DNA from: Alphaproteobacteria bacterium
GTDB lineage: Bacteria; Pseudomonadota; Alphaproteobacteria; Micropepsales; Micropepsaceae
Direction of reading: 5' to 3'
Length of the DNA stretch: 64,000 nucleotides
Assembly: GCA_017307355.1 (NCBI GenBank)
Contig: JAFKFG010000008.1
Span: 1-64,000 of the forward strand
Shown: positions 17,894-26,008 of the stretch, one piece after another
Layout: every line of letters starts with the position of its first letter
How positions within the stretch are numbered: the first letter of the stretch is position 1
Position numbers and translations under genes: made by a program
The notes under the pieces: generated by a model
The model's database searches: none
What the model was told of the DNA's origin: nothing
What the model saw: the letters and a program-made list of their open reading frames with translations, nothing else

Positions 17894-19147
17894 ATGTCCG
17901 AGAATCTGTTGGCGCATCTGCAATCGGTCTTGGGCATTTGCGCCATCATCGCGCTGGCCTGGGCCTTTTCGGAGGACCGGCGCCAATTCCGCTGGCGCAT
18001 CGTGGCGACGGCGCTGGTGATGCAGGTCGTGATCGCGCTGGTGCTGCTGAAATTCCCGCCCGCCCGCGCGCTGCTTCTGGGCCTCAACAATGTGGTCACG
18101 GTGCTGGCCTCGGCCACCACGGCGGGGGCCGGTTTCGTGTTCGGCTATGTGGGTGGGGCGGCGCCGCCTTTCGCCGTCACCAATCCCGCCGCCATGACCA
18201 GCTTCGCCTTCGGGGTATTGCCGCTGGTGATCGTGATTTCGGCTTTGTCGGCCTTGCTCTGGTATTGGCGGGTCTTGCCCCTCATCGTGGGCGGCATCGC
18301 CTTTGTGCTGCGCCGGACCTTGGGGCTGGGCGGGGCGACGGCACTGGCGTCGGGCGCGACGGTGTTCCTGGGCATGATCGAGTCGCCGCTGCTGATCCGG
18401 CCCTGCCTTTCCAAAATGACCCGCACCGAACTTTTCATTCTCTTCAGCGTGGGGCTGGCTTCGGTGGCGGGGACCATGTTCGTGCTCTATGCCACGGTGT
18501 TGCGCGCGGTGCTGCCCGACGCGCTGGGCCATGTGCTGGTGGCGTCGATGATGGCGTTGCCGGGCGCGGTGATGATCGCCCGCATCATGGTGCCGGGCGA
18601 TGCGGCGACCGAGGAAGTGCCCGCCAAGCTCGAATACCGTTCCAGCATGGATGCGGTGGCCAAGGGCACGGAAGACGGCCTCAAAATCTATCTGCAGATC
18701 ATGGCGCTGCTGATCGTGATGGTGGCGCTGATCTCGCTGGCCGATCAGATCCTGGCGGTGCTGCCGCATTTTATGGGCGCGCCCATCACTCTGGAACGGG
18801 TCCTGGGCTGGCTGTTCGCGCCCATGGCCTGGCTTTACGGCGTGCCCTGGCGCGAAGCGGGCGTGGCGGGAAGTCTTTTGGGCACCAAGACCATCCTCAA
18901 CGAATTGGTGGCATATCTGCATTACGCGGCGCTGCCGGCGGGCACGTTGGATGCGCGCTCCGGCCTGATCATGGTCTATGCCTTGTGCGGCTTCGCCAAT
19001 TTCGGCAGCGTCGGCATTTTAATCGCGGGCATGAGCGCGTTGATGCCCGAGCGGCGGGCCGAGATCGTGCCCTTGGCCTTGCGCGCCATCGTGTCGGGCA
19101 CCTTGGCGAGCGGATTGTCGGCCTCCATGATCGGGCTGCTCAATTGA
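17894..19147 (+). CDS. Concentrative nucleoside transporter, NupC/CNT family
   Basis: 417-residue inner-membrane symporter that imports nucleosides with H+ or Na+. CNT features include the early GLNNVVTVLASATTAGAGFV block, GATVFLGMIESPLLIRP, and the late conserved GLIMVYALCGFANFGSVGI. The ATG at 17894 is preceded by GGTAAGG. The stop codon overlaps the TTG start of the hydrolase lipoprotein, so the pair form an operon. The specific nucleoside is not predictable. Confidence 0.92.
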   Translation: MSENLLAHLQSVLGICAIIALAWAFSEDRRQFRWRIVATALVMQVVIALVLLKFPPARALLLGLNNVVTVLASATTAGAGFVFGYVGGAAPPFAVTNPAAMTSFAFGVLPLVIVISALSALLWYWRVLPLIVGGIAFVLRRTLGLGGATALASGATVFLGMIESPLLIRPCLSKMTRTELFILFSVGLASVAGTMFVLYATVLRAVLPDALGHVLVASMMALPGAVMIARIMVPGDAATEEVPAKLEYRSSMDAVAKGTEDGLKIYLQIMALLIVMVALISLADQILAVLPHFMGAPITLERVLGWLFAPMAWLYGVPWREAGVAGSLLGTKTILNELVAYLHYAALPAGTLDARSGLIMVYALCGFANFGSVGILIAGMSALMPERRAEIVPLALRAIVSGTLASGLSASMIGLLN

Positions 19148-20082
19148 GATATTGCGCGGTCCTGTTGCTGCTGGCGCTTTCGGCTTGCGCCGCCGTCACC
19201 GCGCCGCCGGGGAGTGGACATGTGACGCCGCATTTCGAAGACGATTTCCTGGTCGCCCGCGACGGCATGCGGCTGCCGCTGCGCGAATGGAAAGCAGACG
19301 GGGAGGCGCCCAAGGCCGTGATCGTCGCCCTGCACGGGATGAGCGATTATTCCAACGCCTTCGACATGCCGGGCACCGAGTGGGCCAAGCGCGGCATCAC
19401 CACCCTGGCAATCGACCAGCGCGGCTTCGGCAAGAGCGACAATCCGGGCCTGTGGGCGGGCGGCGATGTGATGCGCCGCGACCTGGATGATTTCGCCGCC
19501 GCCGCGCATGCGCGCTATCCCGGGGTGAAGATCTTCGCGGCGGGCGAAAGCATGGGCGGGGCGGTGCTGCTGTCGGCGCTGGCCTCGGCCGAGCCGCCCG
19601 TCATCGACGGCGCGATCCTGATATCGCCCGCGGTGTGGTCGCGGGCCGACATGCCGGCGCTGTATCGGGTGGCGCTGTTCATGGTGGCGCACATCACGCC
19701 CGGCATCATCCTCACCAACAGCGCCGCCGGCAAAGTGGTCAAGATCGTCCCGTCCGACAACATTCCCATGCTGATCGCGCTGGGCAAGGATCCCCTGTTC
19801 CAGAAAAAGACCCGCGCCGACACGCTCTACGGCCTGGTCAATCTGATGGGCGATGCGCGCACCGCGCCCCTGCGCCTGCCGCCGTCCGGCGTGCCGCCCA
19901 TTCTTTATCTGCATGGCGAAAAGGATCAGGTGATCCCGCCCGCCCCCGCCAAGGCCGCGATCCGCGAATTGGGGGCGCGCGCCGATGTGCGCGAATATCC
20001 GAACGGCTATCACATGCTGCTGCGCGACCTGGACCGCGCCAAAGTGCAGGACGATGTGGCGGCTTGGGTTCTGCGCCAATAG
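19144..20082 (+). CDS. Alpha/beta hydrolase lipoprotein (monoacylglycerol lipase-like)
   Basis: 312 residues starting at a TTG that overlaps the nupC stop (TTGA). A lipobox LSAC near residue 14 predicts a membrane-anchored lipoprotein. The catalytic triad can be placed: nucleophile Ser in GESMGG, Asp in GEKDQVIPP and His in NGYHMLLRD; the oxyanion HGMSDYS motif is typical of lysophospholipase/monoacylglycerol lipase enzymes. The frame is open far upstream, but that part is antisense-like noise within nupC. Substrate and link to nucleoside uptake are unknown. Confidence 0.85.
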   Translation: MRYCAVLLLLALSACAAVTAPPGSGHVTPHFEDDFLVARDGMRLPLREWKADGEAPKAVIVALHGMSDYSNAFDMPGTEWAKRGITTLAIDQRGFGKSDNPGLWAGGDVMRRDLDDFAAAAHARYPGVKIFAAGESMGGAVLLSALASAEPPVIDGAILISPAVWSRADMPALYRVALFMVAHITPGIILTNSAAGKVVKIVPSDNIPMLIALGKDPLFQKKTRADTLYGLVNLMGDARTAPLRLPPSGVPPILYLHGEKDQVIPPAPAKAAIRELGARADVREYPNGYHMLLRDLDRAKVQDDVAAWVLRQ

Positions 20083-20145
20083 GGAACGGGCGAAACGATC
20101 CGTGTGCCCAGCCGTTCTCATTCCGACATCCCTTCGGAGTGGAAC

Positions 20146-20328
20146 ATGAACGACAACAAGAAACACGACATGCGCGAGGGCCATCCCAAGGCCACCATCA
20201 CCAACACCAATTCGCGCATGGCGGGCGGCGCCGACAATCCCAATGTCGATACCGACCAGAATCCGCAGCTGGTGAAGCCCGGCCCGGAAGGCCGCGTTCC
20301 GCCGGGCGACAGCGTCAAAGGCAGCTGA
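20146..20328 (+). CDS. Small hydrophilic protein of unknown function
   Basis: 60 residues, rich in Asn, Asp, Pro and Gly, with no signal peptide and no cysteine; probably disordered. The ATG at 20146 has GGAGTGGA just upstream. A terminator-like inverted repeat follows. Conserved short genes of this style occur in Alphaproteobacteria, but no function is known to me. Confidence 0.55.
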   Translation: MNDNKKHDMREGHPKATITNTNSRMAGGADNPNVDTDQNPQLVKPGPEGRVPPGDSVKGS

Positions 20329-20349
20329 CCCCCGGGGTTCCGGATGTTG

Positions 20350-20387
20350 CAAAAATGCCAATAGAACGGGGCCCGCTCGCATTTTTG
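20350..20387 (+). terminator. Possible rho-independent terminator
   Basis: CAAAAATGC and GCATTTTTG form a 9-bp inverted repeat around about 20 nt, ending in a T-rich run. It sits just after the small gene at 20146-20328 and before the receiver-domain gene. Confidence 0.45.
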
Positions 20388-20437
20388 TGTTCGAAATGGG
20401 ACCGATCTTTTGGGTGCGGCGTTTCTCTCAAGCCCGC

Positions 20438-20833
20438 ATGGGCGGCAAATCACGGGTTCAGACCACAGTGCAAAACGGCCGTGCCATTCTGATCGTCGAA
20501 GACAATGGTGCGATCCGGCTCGGCGCGGTGGATACGGCCGAACGGGAAGGGTTCCTGGTCTTCGAGGCCGCCAATGCCGACGAGGCGATCGCCGTCCTGG
20601 AAGCGCATCCGGAAATCCAGCTGGTCTTCACCGACATCGAAATGCCCGGCTCGATGGATGGGCTGAAGCTGGTCCGTTATGTCAGCCTGCGCTGGCCGCC
20701 GATCCGGCTGATCGTGGCGTCCGGCAAGATGCTGCGCGAGCATGCGGCGCTTCCGGAGGGCGTGCTGTTCTTCGCCAAGCCCTACCGGCACGCGGATATC
20801 GCCACCGCGATGCGGAGCTTGTTGGCCGCTTAG
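20438..20833 (+). CDS. Single-domain response regulator (CheY-like)
   Basis: About 131 residues holding one receiver domain: acidic pair in ILIVEDN, phospho-acceptor Asp in VFTDIEMPGSMDGL, and the switch lysine in FFAKPY. There is no output domain, so it must act through protein contacts or as a phosphate sink. No histidine kinase is adjacent. The start is uncertain: the frame is open to 20387 and a GTG lies closer to the domain; no clear ribosome binding site was seen. Confidence 0.85.
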   Translation: MGGKSRVQTTVQNGRAILIVEDNGAIRLGAVDTAEREGFLVFEAANADEAIAVLEAHPEIQLVFTDIEMPGSMDGLKLVRYVSLRWPPIRLIVASGKMLREHAALPEGVLFFAKPYRHADIATAMRSLLAA

Positions 20834-20895
20834 TTTGGACCGGCGGCGGCCTTAGGATGGCTTGGCAAGCGCGCCGCCCCGTCCGATAAAGCGGG

Positions 20896-22047
20896 ATGGG
20901 GAAGGTGGGGGAAGCCGTCAATATCGCCGATCTGCGTGCGATGGCGCGCGCCCGCCTGCCGCGGGTGGTGTTCGATTATCTGGACGGCGGCGCCGAGGAC
21001 GAGTGCACCTTGCGCGACAATGTCCGCGCCTTCCGGCGGTGGAATTTCCGGCCCCGGCATGGCGTGAAGCTGCCGGCGCTCGACTTGTCCGCCACCGTGA
21101 TGGGCCAGACACTGGCCTGGCCCGCCATGACCGCGCCGATCGGCTATAGCGGATTGATGCACCGGGACGGCGAAAAAGGCGCGGGCCGCGCCGCCGCCCG
21201 CGCCGGGATCGCCAGCGTGCTGTCCACCATTTCGGGGGCGCGGCTGGAAGACATGGCGGCGACCGGCGTGCCGTTGTTCATGCAGATCTATCTTCTGGGC
21301 GGGCGCGCGGCGGGCGAAGCGACGATCGCGCGGGCGCAAGGCGCGGGCGTGAAGGGCCTGTTCCTCACCATCGACACGCCGGTGGGGGGGCTGCGCGAGC
21401 GCGATGTGCGCAACGGGCTGGCGCAATTGCTGGGCCGCGATCTCGTCGCCAAGGCGCGCTATCTGCCGGATATCCTGGCCCATCCCGGTTGGGTTGCGGA
21501 CTATCTTTTGGGCGCGCGCATGTCGCACCTGCCCAATGTGGTCATTCCCGGCCAAGGGCCGCTGCCCCTGATCGATGTCGCCAGCGCGTTGCAGCGTTCG
21601 GTGGTGCGTTGGGACGACCTTCCCTGGATCCGCGCCCAATGGAAAGGGCCCATCGCCATCAAGGGCGTGCTGACGGGGGAGGATGCACGCCGCGCCATCG
21701 ATGGCGGCGCCGATGCGGTGGTGGTGTCCAACCATGGCGGGCGCCAGCTGGACGGCGTGGCGGCGGGCCTGGATGCCTTGCCCGAGGTGGTCGCGGCGGC
21801 GGGCGGGCAGTGCGAGGTGCTGATGGATGGCGGCATCCGGCGGGGCGGCGATATCGTCAAGGCGCTGGCCCTGGGCGCGCGGGCGGTGCTGTTGGGGCGG
21901 GCAAGCGCCTATGGCCTGGCGGCGGGCGGCGAACAAGGCGTGGATCGCGCGCTGGCCATTCTTCAGGCCGACCTGACGCGCACCATGATGCTTTTGGGTT
22001 GCGCCTCTGTTGCGCAACTCGGCGCAACCCATTTGGAGCGGCGTTAG
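20896..22047 (+). CDS. FMN-dependent alpha-hydroxy-acid dehydrogenase (L-lactate dehydrogenase-like)
   Basis: 383-residue member of the LldD/glycolate oxidase family, which oxidises L-2-hydroxy acids with FMN. The catalytic histidine lies in VVSNHGGRQLDG and the phosphate-binding block in VLMDGGIRRGGDIVKAL. The early FDYLDGGAEDE motif is typical. The electron acceptor is probably quinone or oxygen. The substrate could be lactate, glycolate or mandelate; no neighbouring pathway genes help. Confidence 0.87.
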   Translation: MGKVGEAVNIADLRAMARARLPRVVFDYLDGGAEDECTLRDNVRAFRRWNFRPRHGVKLPALDLSATVMGQTLAWPAMTAPIGYSGLMHRDGEKGAGRAAARAGIASVLSTISGARLEDMAATGVPLFMQIYLLGGRAAGEATIARAQGAGVKGLFLTIDTPVGGLRERDVRNGLAQLLGRDLVAKARYLPDILAHPGWVADYLLGARMSHLPNVVIPGQGPLPLIDVASALQRSVVRWDDLPWIRAQWKGPIAIKGVLTGEDARRAIDGGADAVVVSNHGGRQLDGVAAGLDALPEVVAAAGGQCEVLMDGGIRRGGDIVKALALGARAVLLGRASAYGLAAGGEQGVDRALAILQADLTRTMMLLGCASVAQLGATHLERR

Positions 22048-22064
22048 AGCGTTACCAAACCGCT

Positions 22065-22244
22065 CTAGCGGTGAGCCCGCGCCTCGCTCTTGGCCATGGC
22101 GATCAGCCGGACCAGCACCGGCAGCTCATGCTGCGCGGCAACGGTCTCCAGCGATCCCAGCAGATCGTAGATATAGCCGCACACTTCCTGCGTCTCGTAT
22201 GCGGAACTCTGTTCGACGTCCGATGATCGATTGATCTGCGGCAT
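22065..22244 (-). CDS. Small conserved-type alphaproteobacterial protein
   Basis: 59 residues with a C-terminal helix pattern (CGYIYDLLGSLETVAA...LVRLIAMAKSEA) resembling short proteins often found in Alphaproteobacteria. Function unknown. The ATG at 22244 was chosen because GGAG lies 9 nt upstream; longer forms up to 22304 are possible. The 275 bp beyond the start contain no recognisable gene. Confidence 0.6.
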   Translation of the reverse strand: MPQINRSSDVEQSSAYETQEVCGYIYDLLGSLETVAAQHELPVLVRLIAMAKSEARAHR

Positions 22245-22519
22245 GTGAATATTCTCCATGTGAAGAACAAACGCATACGCATACACACCGCAGCACCCCA
22301 GCACGCCGGCGCTTGAAGTTAACTCTCTATATCGGCCATGAGCGAGGAAAAATTCGCAGCACCTTCAGTGGAAATTTAACCTTTCGCATTCTTCATTTTG
22401 TCGCCGGATTTGTGCGGCGCGGGAAGTACCCGCTTTTGCTGGCGATTTTTTTGCTGCAACGCGCCGCAACTTGGCTGAGTCCGGAACGTGTATTGATTAT
22501 CGCGGGGCATGTGCCGTGA

Positions 22520-22708
22520 ATGCGCGCCATGCAAAAGCCCGGGCGTTCCGTTTCACCGCTGCATGACCGCGACGCGCTCAAATCGGCGCCGGCCGCGCTG
22601 GCGCTTGCCTGCGAATGGCTTCAGGTGGGGAACCTGGCCGAAGCCGCGAAATGGGCGGCGATCGCGGCCAATCTCGGTGACACGGAAAAACTGATCGAAA
22701 CGGCCTAG
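22520..22708 (+). CDS. Small protein of unknown function
   Basis: 62 residues or 59 if the second ATG (22529) is used. The core ALALACEWLQVGNLAEAAKW reads as an amphipathic helix, similar in style to a single TPR-like hairpin. No ribosome binding site is obvious, so this call is tentative. Confidence 0.4.
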   Translation: MRAMQKPGRSVSPLHDRDALKSAPAALALACEWLQVGNLAEAAKWAAIAANLGDTEKLIETA

Positions 22709-22786
22709 GCTGGCGACACCGTCGGCGACCGCAACGGTCTGGTCCTCCCCCAGGCCGTTGCGGGAGTCGGTTCGTCGCTCGCGCGG

Positions 22787-23032
22787 TCAGCGCCCCTGAT
22801 GCCGGAAGGGCCGGCCTTTCATCATTTTCTGCGCGTGATTGCCGCCCTGGTTGAATTTCGCCCAGCTGGGTTCGGGCTTGCCCGGAATCTGGGGCTTGCC
22901 TTTGGCGGGCGTTTTGGGCGCCGCCGCCGTCACGGCGTCGGGTTGCGGGGCAGGCGCTTCGGCCTGGGCCTTTTCGGCGGGCTTGGCGGACGGTTTGGCA
23001 GGCGATTTGGAAGTCTTCTTGCTGGCAGGCAT
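22787..23032 (-). CDS. Lys/Ala/Pro-rich small basic protein
   Basis: 81 residues. The N-terminal half is a low-complexity Lys-Ala-Pro tract (ASKKTSKSPAKPSAKP) like histone H1 tails; the C-terminal PSWAKFNQGGNHAQKMMKG is more ordered. It may bind nucleic acid, but this is only composition-based. The ATG at 23032 has AAAGGA 6 nt upstream. It is divergent from the small exported protein at 23156. Confidence 0.6.
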   Translation of the reverse strand: MPASKKTSKSPAKPSAKPAEKAQAEAPAPQPDAVTAAAPKTPAKGKPQIPGKPEPSWAKFNQGGNHAQKMMKGRPFRHQGR

Positions 23033-23155
23033 GGGTTCCTTTCTGGCGAGGGTTCTGATGGTTCCTAGCGGCCGACGATACACCAAAAGTTCCGGGCGCG
23101 GCTCCGAATTGCAACTGACGCGTTATTCGAATGGTTCCCAGGAAGGACAGCCCCG

Positions 23156-23440
23156 ATGAAAAGAATGATTGGTGTTGCCGCCGCGACGTTGCTGCTGACC
23201 GCGACCGGTGCTTTCGCGCAAGCCGCGCCGGGCGGGACCACGATGAAAAACACCGCGCCCAAGGCGGATGCGCAGGACATGAAGGCCGCCAGCAGCGCCA
23301 AAGCCGATGCCGGCGCGGCCGCCAAGCCCAAGGCGCATCGCCGCATGGCCAAGAATGAAGCGGCCTTGAACGCCAGCGAGGCGGAGACGACCAAGCAATT
23401 GAATGTGGAACAGGCGCAGCAATCGTCCGGCGCGCGCTGA
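23156..23440 (+). CDS. Small exported Ala-rich protein
   Basis: 94 residues with a clear signal peptide (MKRMIGVAAATLLLTATGAFA) and a mature part rich in Ala, Lys and Met, without cysteine or a known domain. AGGA precedes the ATG by 8 nt. It converges on the secreted protein at 23447 with a gap of only 6 bp. Function unknown. Confidence 0.65.
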   Translation: MKRMIGVAAATLLLTATGAFAQAAPGGTTMKNTAPKADAQDMKAASSAKADAGAAAKPKAHRRMAKNEAALNASEAETTKQLNVEQAQQSSGAR

Positions 23441-23446
23441 CGCGGG

Positions 23447-24130
23447 TCAGCGTTCGTTCACGCCTTTGCGGTCGGTGAGGAAGGCGCGCAGGATCGCGGC
23501 GGACGCCAAGATCGCGTCGCTGTTCGGCCCGATTTCGCTGGGCAGCGGTTTCTGGCCCGCGTCGAACGCCGTGTCGATGTCGGCCACCAGCTTGAGGCGC
23601 TGAGCCTTGGTGATGGTCAGATGCGTCCCGGGATTGCGGATGTCCGTTCCCGGCGGCAGCAGCGATGCCGCGATCAAGGGCATGCCCTGAAAGATCACCC
23701 GGTCCGTCGCCGCCAGATGGGCCAGCACCGCGGGCGCCGCGCCCGCCGCGCCCAGATAGGTTTTGCTGCCCGCGGGCGATTTGGACATGGTGCTGCAGAT
23801 CGCGCCATATTGCAGATGCTGGACCGCCTTGGACTCATAGAGATTGATCAGGGTGGGGGCCATCTTCGCCAGATCGCCGGTCAGCGACATGGCCTTGAGC
23901 GCGACGGCATCGTCATGCAGGTTTTTGGAAAGCGCGATCGAGCCGTCGGTGCATTCCTTCAACTGCCCGGCGGTGGGGTTGCGCAGATCCTGCGCGATGC
24001 GTGCTTTCAGCGCCTGCTGCCGTCCCAGCTGGCCGACATAGGTCGAAATGAATTCCGCCGGCGTGGTGGCGAAGGCCGCCCCAGAGCAGAGCGACAGTGA
24101 CAGGATCGTCAAACCGATCAGGCGGCGCAT
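23447..24130 (-). CDS. Exported helical protein of unknown function
   Basis: 227 residues with a signal peptide (ending GAAFA). The rest is mainly helical, with two cysteines (KECTDG and AICSTM) that could pair in the periplasm. No domain is recognised. It is followed on the same strand by the small exported gene in the opposite direction. Upstream lie a family E repeat fragment and a long hairpin. Confidence 0.65.
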   Translation of the reverse strand: MRRLIGLTILSLSLCSGAAFATTPAEFISTYVGQLGRQQALKARIAQDLRNPTAGQLKECTDGSIALSKNLHDDAVALKAMSLTGDLAKMAPTLINLYESKAVQHLQYGAICSTMSKSPAGSKTYLGAAGAAPAVLAHLAATDRVIFQGMPLIAASLLPPGTDIRNPGTHLTITKAQRLKLVADIDTAFDAGQKPLPSEIGPNSDAILASAAILRAFLTDRKGVNER

Positions 24131-24142
24131 GAGAACTCCTTA

Positions 24143-24172
24143 AAGCGCGATCCGGAAAAGTGGAAGCCGGTT
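24143..24172. repeat. Repeat family E, partial copy
   Basis: AAGCGCGATCCGGAAAAGTG then GAAGCCGGTT matches the common alphaproteobacterial motif GATCCGGAAAAGTG..ACCGGTT and is related to the E copies at 7455-7483 and 62961-62987. It is short and imperfect. Confidence 0.4.
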
Positions 24173-24220
24173 GATACGTTGCCGCTACCAACTCCGTAAG
24201 ATCGCGCGGCAATCAATAAA

Positions 24221-24263
24221 CTAGAGCCTGACCGCGATTCAGAGAAGCGCGGTCGGGCTCTAG
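24221..24263. repeat. 16-bp stem hairpin overlapping the cupin gene stop codon
   Basis: CTAGAGCCTGACCGCG pairs with CGCGGTCGGGCTCTAG (one G-T pair) around an 11-nt loop. The TAG stop of the cupin gene lies within the right arm, so the hairpin probably ends or stabilises that transcript. No T-run follows. Confidence 0.6.
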
Positions 24264-24931
24264 AATTCGCAGATATTGTCCTGCAGCAGCGGGCCCGCTT
24301 TCAGCCAGATGCGGGCGCCGCGGGCGCCGGTGCGGGCCTTGAGATGCCGGCCGGGCGGCAGGCGCAGCCAGGTGTGCTTTTCCAGGAATTCGGTGCCGTC
24401 GGTGAAGCTGCCGTCCAGCACCAGAAGCTCCAGCCCCTTGGGATTGGCGATTTCCACCGCCGCATCGCGCTCCCAGGTTTCGGCGCGCACTTCCTCATGG
24501 CCATTGTCGAACAGCTTGGTGGAAGCCGCGACGCCGGGCCAGGAGGCGACGGGACCGTCACCCACGCGGCGCGCCACCGGCACGTCATCGTCTTTGCGGA
24601 ACTGCCACAGCTTGACGAAGATCACGCAGCCTTCGGCCGAGCCGGGGGTATGGCTGGTGCCCGGCGGATTGCGCATATAGCTGCCCGCCGGATAGTCGCC
24701 GCTCTCGTCCTGGAACACGCCGTCCAGCACCAGGATCTCCTCGCCGCCGGGATGGCCGTGGGCGGGAAAGCGGCTGCCGGGCGCATAGCGCACGATGGAG
24801 GTGGCGCGGGCCTTTTCCCCGCCGATGCGGAACAGCATGCGCCGCTCCACGCCCGGGGTGGGGCTGGGTACCCACGCCATCGCGCCGGCATGCACCACCG
24901 CGCGGACGGCAAAATCCTGATTCAGAAGCAT
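24260..24931 (-). CDS. Tandem cupin protein, ChrR-like
   Basis: 223 residues with two cupin halves. The first carries PGSRFPAHGHPGGEEILVLD, the histidine/glutamate metal site typical of ChrR-type cupins, and GSYMRNPPGTSH; the second half (LELLVLDGSFTDG...WLRLPPG) has lost the histidines. ChrR proteins act as zinc anti-sigma factors in singlet-oxygen response, but they also carry an N-terminal anti-sigma domain that is absent here, and no ECF sigma gene is adjacent. It is more likely a stand-alone metal-binding cupin. Confidence 0.75.
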   Translation of the reverse strand: MLLNQDFAVRAVVHAGAMAWVPSPTPGVERRMLFRIGGEKARATSIVRYAPGSRFPAHGHPGGEEILVLDGVFQDESGDYPAGSYMRNPPGTSHTPGSAEGCVIFVKLWQFRKDDDVPVARRVGDGPVASWPGVAASTKLFDNGHEEVRAETWERDAAVEIANPKGLELLVLDGSFTDGTEFLEKHTWLRLPPGRHLKARTGARGARIWLKAGPLLQDNICEF

Positions 24932-24949
24932 GGGGGCCAGTCAAACAGA

Positions 24950-24977
24950 AACGGGCCCCCTTGTCAGGGGGCCCGTT
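24950..24977 (-). terminator. Rho-independent terminator of the PEP-CTERM gene
   Basis: A perfect 11-bp stem, AACGGGCCCCC / GGGGGCCCGTT, with a 6-nt loop, followed on the minus strand by TTTCTGTTT. It lies 25 nt after the stop of the PEP-CTERM gene. Confidence 0.8.
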
Positions 24978-25001
24978 CCGCTTGGAGTCGAATGCGTGTC
25001 T

Positions 25002-25715
25002 TTAGCTGCGGCTGCGCGCCAGGGCGCGGCCACGGCCGGTGCGCAACATCATGCCGATGGCGCCGAAGCCCAGGATGAACAGCGCCCAGGTGCCAGGCTC
25101 GGGCACGCCGGAGGCGAAGGCGTCGAACGAGACCTGGCGCAGCGAGTCGAAATTATAGGCGCTGACGATGTCGGTCTGGCCGTTCTTGGTGGATGTGCCG
25201 ATCAAGTTGGAGAAGACGATCTTGCTGATCGCTTCGCCCACGCCGCCCGTGATGAGGAAACGGTTCTCGCCATTGCCGCCCGCATTGTTGAAGGTCACCG
25301 GCGAACCGGCGCCGGTGAAATAGACGGTGGTGTCGAAGGTGAAGGCGGTCTTGAAACCGTTCGGGATCGTGGGACCGCCCTCAGGCGCCGGCAGCTGCAG
25401 ATTGAACTTGATGTCGGAGAAGGTGAAGCCGCTCGGCGTGAGAGTGAGATTGGTGAAGCCCAGATCGTTCACGCCCTGCACGAACGCAAAGCCGCCCTGC
25501 GAGCTGGGGCTCAAGGTGCTGGTGCTGCTATAGACCACTTTGAGATTGGACGGATCGCTGAAGAAATCGATCGAATTGCCGTTGCCGCCCGCATTGGTCT
25601 TGATCGTCTCGCTCAGCGGGGTGCCGGTGGTGCCCACCATGGTGACAGCGGAAGCCGGGATCGCCGCGGCGATCATGAAAGCGGCAATGGCCGCACCGAA
25701 CATCATCTTCTGCAT
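25002..25715 (-). CDS. PEP-CTERM sorting domain protein
   Basis: 237 residues: signal peptide (IAAAIPASA), a beta-rich Gly/Asn/Ser/Thr ectodomain with no cysteine, and a C-terminal VPEPGTWALFILGFGAIG followed by the basic tail RTGRGRALARSRS. This is the alpha-type PEP-CTERM signal, recognised by an exosortase that cleaves and exports the protein, often with exopolysaccharide. No exosortase gene is in this window. The ectodomain resembles other choice-of-anchor proteins; function unknown. Confidence 0.88.
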   Translation of the reverse strand: MQKMMFGAAIAAFMIAAAIPASAVTMVGTTGTPLSETIKTNAGGNGNSIDFFSDPSNLKVVYSSTSTLSPSSQGGFAFVQGVNDLGFTNLTLTPSGFTFSDIKFNLQLPAPEGGPTIPNGFKTAFTFDTTVYFTGAGSPVTFNNAGGNGENRFLITGGVGEAISKIVFSNLIGTSTKNGQTDIVSAYNFDSLRQVSFDAFASGVPEPGTWALFILGFGAIGMMLRTGRGRALARSRS

Positions 25716-25917
25716 AGGTGACCCCGTAAAAACTTCTTAATGAGATGTTACCGGCAAGCCTTTAATTGCTTCAAGCGCGTCAAGGCAAGCGCTCAAATGG
25801 GCACGCAAAAATTAACCATATAAGTTGATGTTTTCGTTATGCGCGGAACTCCGGCGCACGGCGAAAATTAACGACGCCAAAAAAATTTTTCGTGGAACCG
25901 GAGATGGCGGATTTGAA

Positions 25918-25941
25918 CCCCGCCAGCTTTCGCTGACGGGG
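25918..25941. repeat. Strong hairpin with GAAA tetraloop 3' of the SDR gene
   Basis: CCCCGCCAGC and GCTGACGGGG form a 10-bp stem (one wobble) with a GAAA loop on the minus strand. It lies about 70 nt after the stop of the SDR gene at 26009 and precedes GTTCAAATCC on the minus strand, a string like a tRNA T-loop. The 293-bp gap around it (25716-26008) shows no gene and an AT-rich promoter-like stretch before the PEP-CTERM gene. Confidence 0.5.
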
Positions 25942-26008
25942 CCGCAACAATGGGGTCGCATAGCGAATGAGAATTATTCTCAATACGGTCCCCGGCCCGG
26001 CCGGTTTT

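Noticed and set aside
17872..19143. An open frame that would fuse 424 residues to the front of the hydrolase lipoprotein
   Set aside because: It overlaps the nucleoside transporter in another frame. The lipobox immediately after TTG 19144 fixes the true start.
24260..24931. ChrR anti-sigma factor
   Set aside because: The N-terminal anti-sigma zinc domain is missing and no ECF sigma factor gene is adjacent; only the cupin part matches.
25890..25950. A tRNA or tmRNA gene
   Set aside because: Only a T-loop-like string and one hairpin are present; there are no acceptor, D or anticodon arms and no tag frame.
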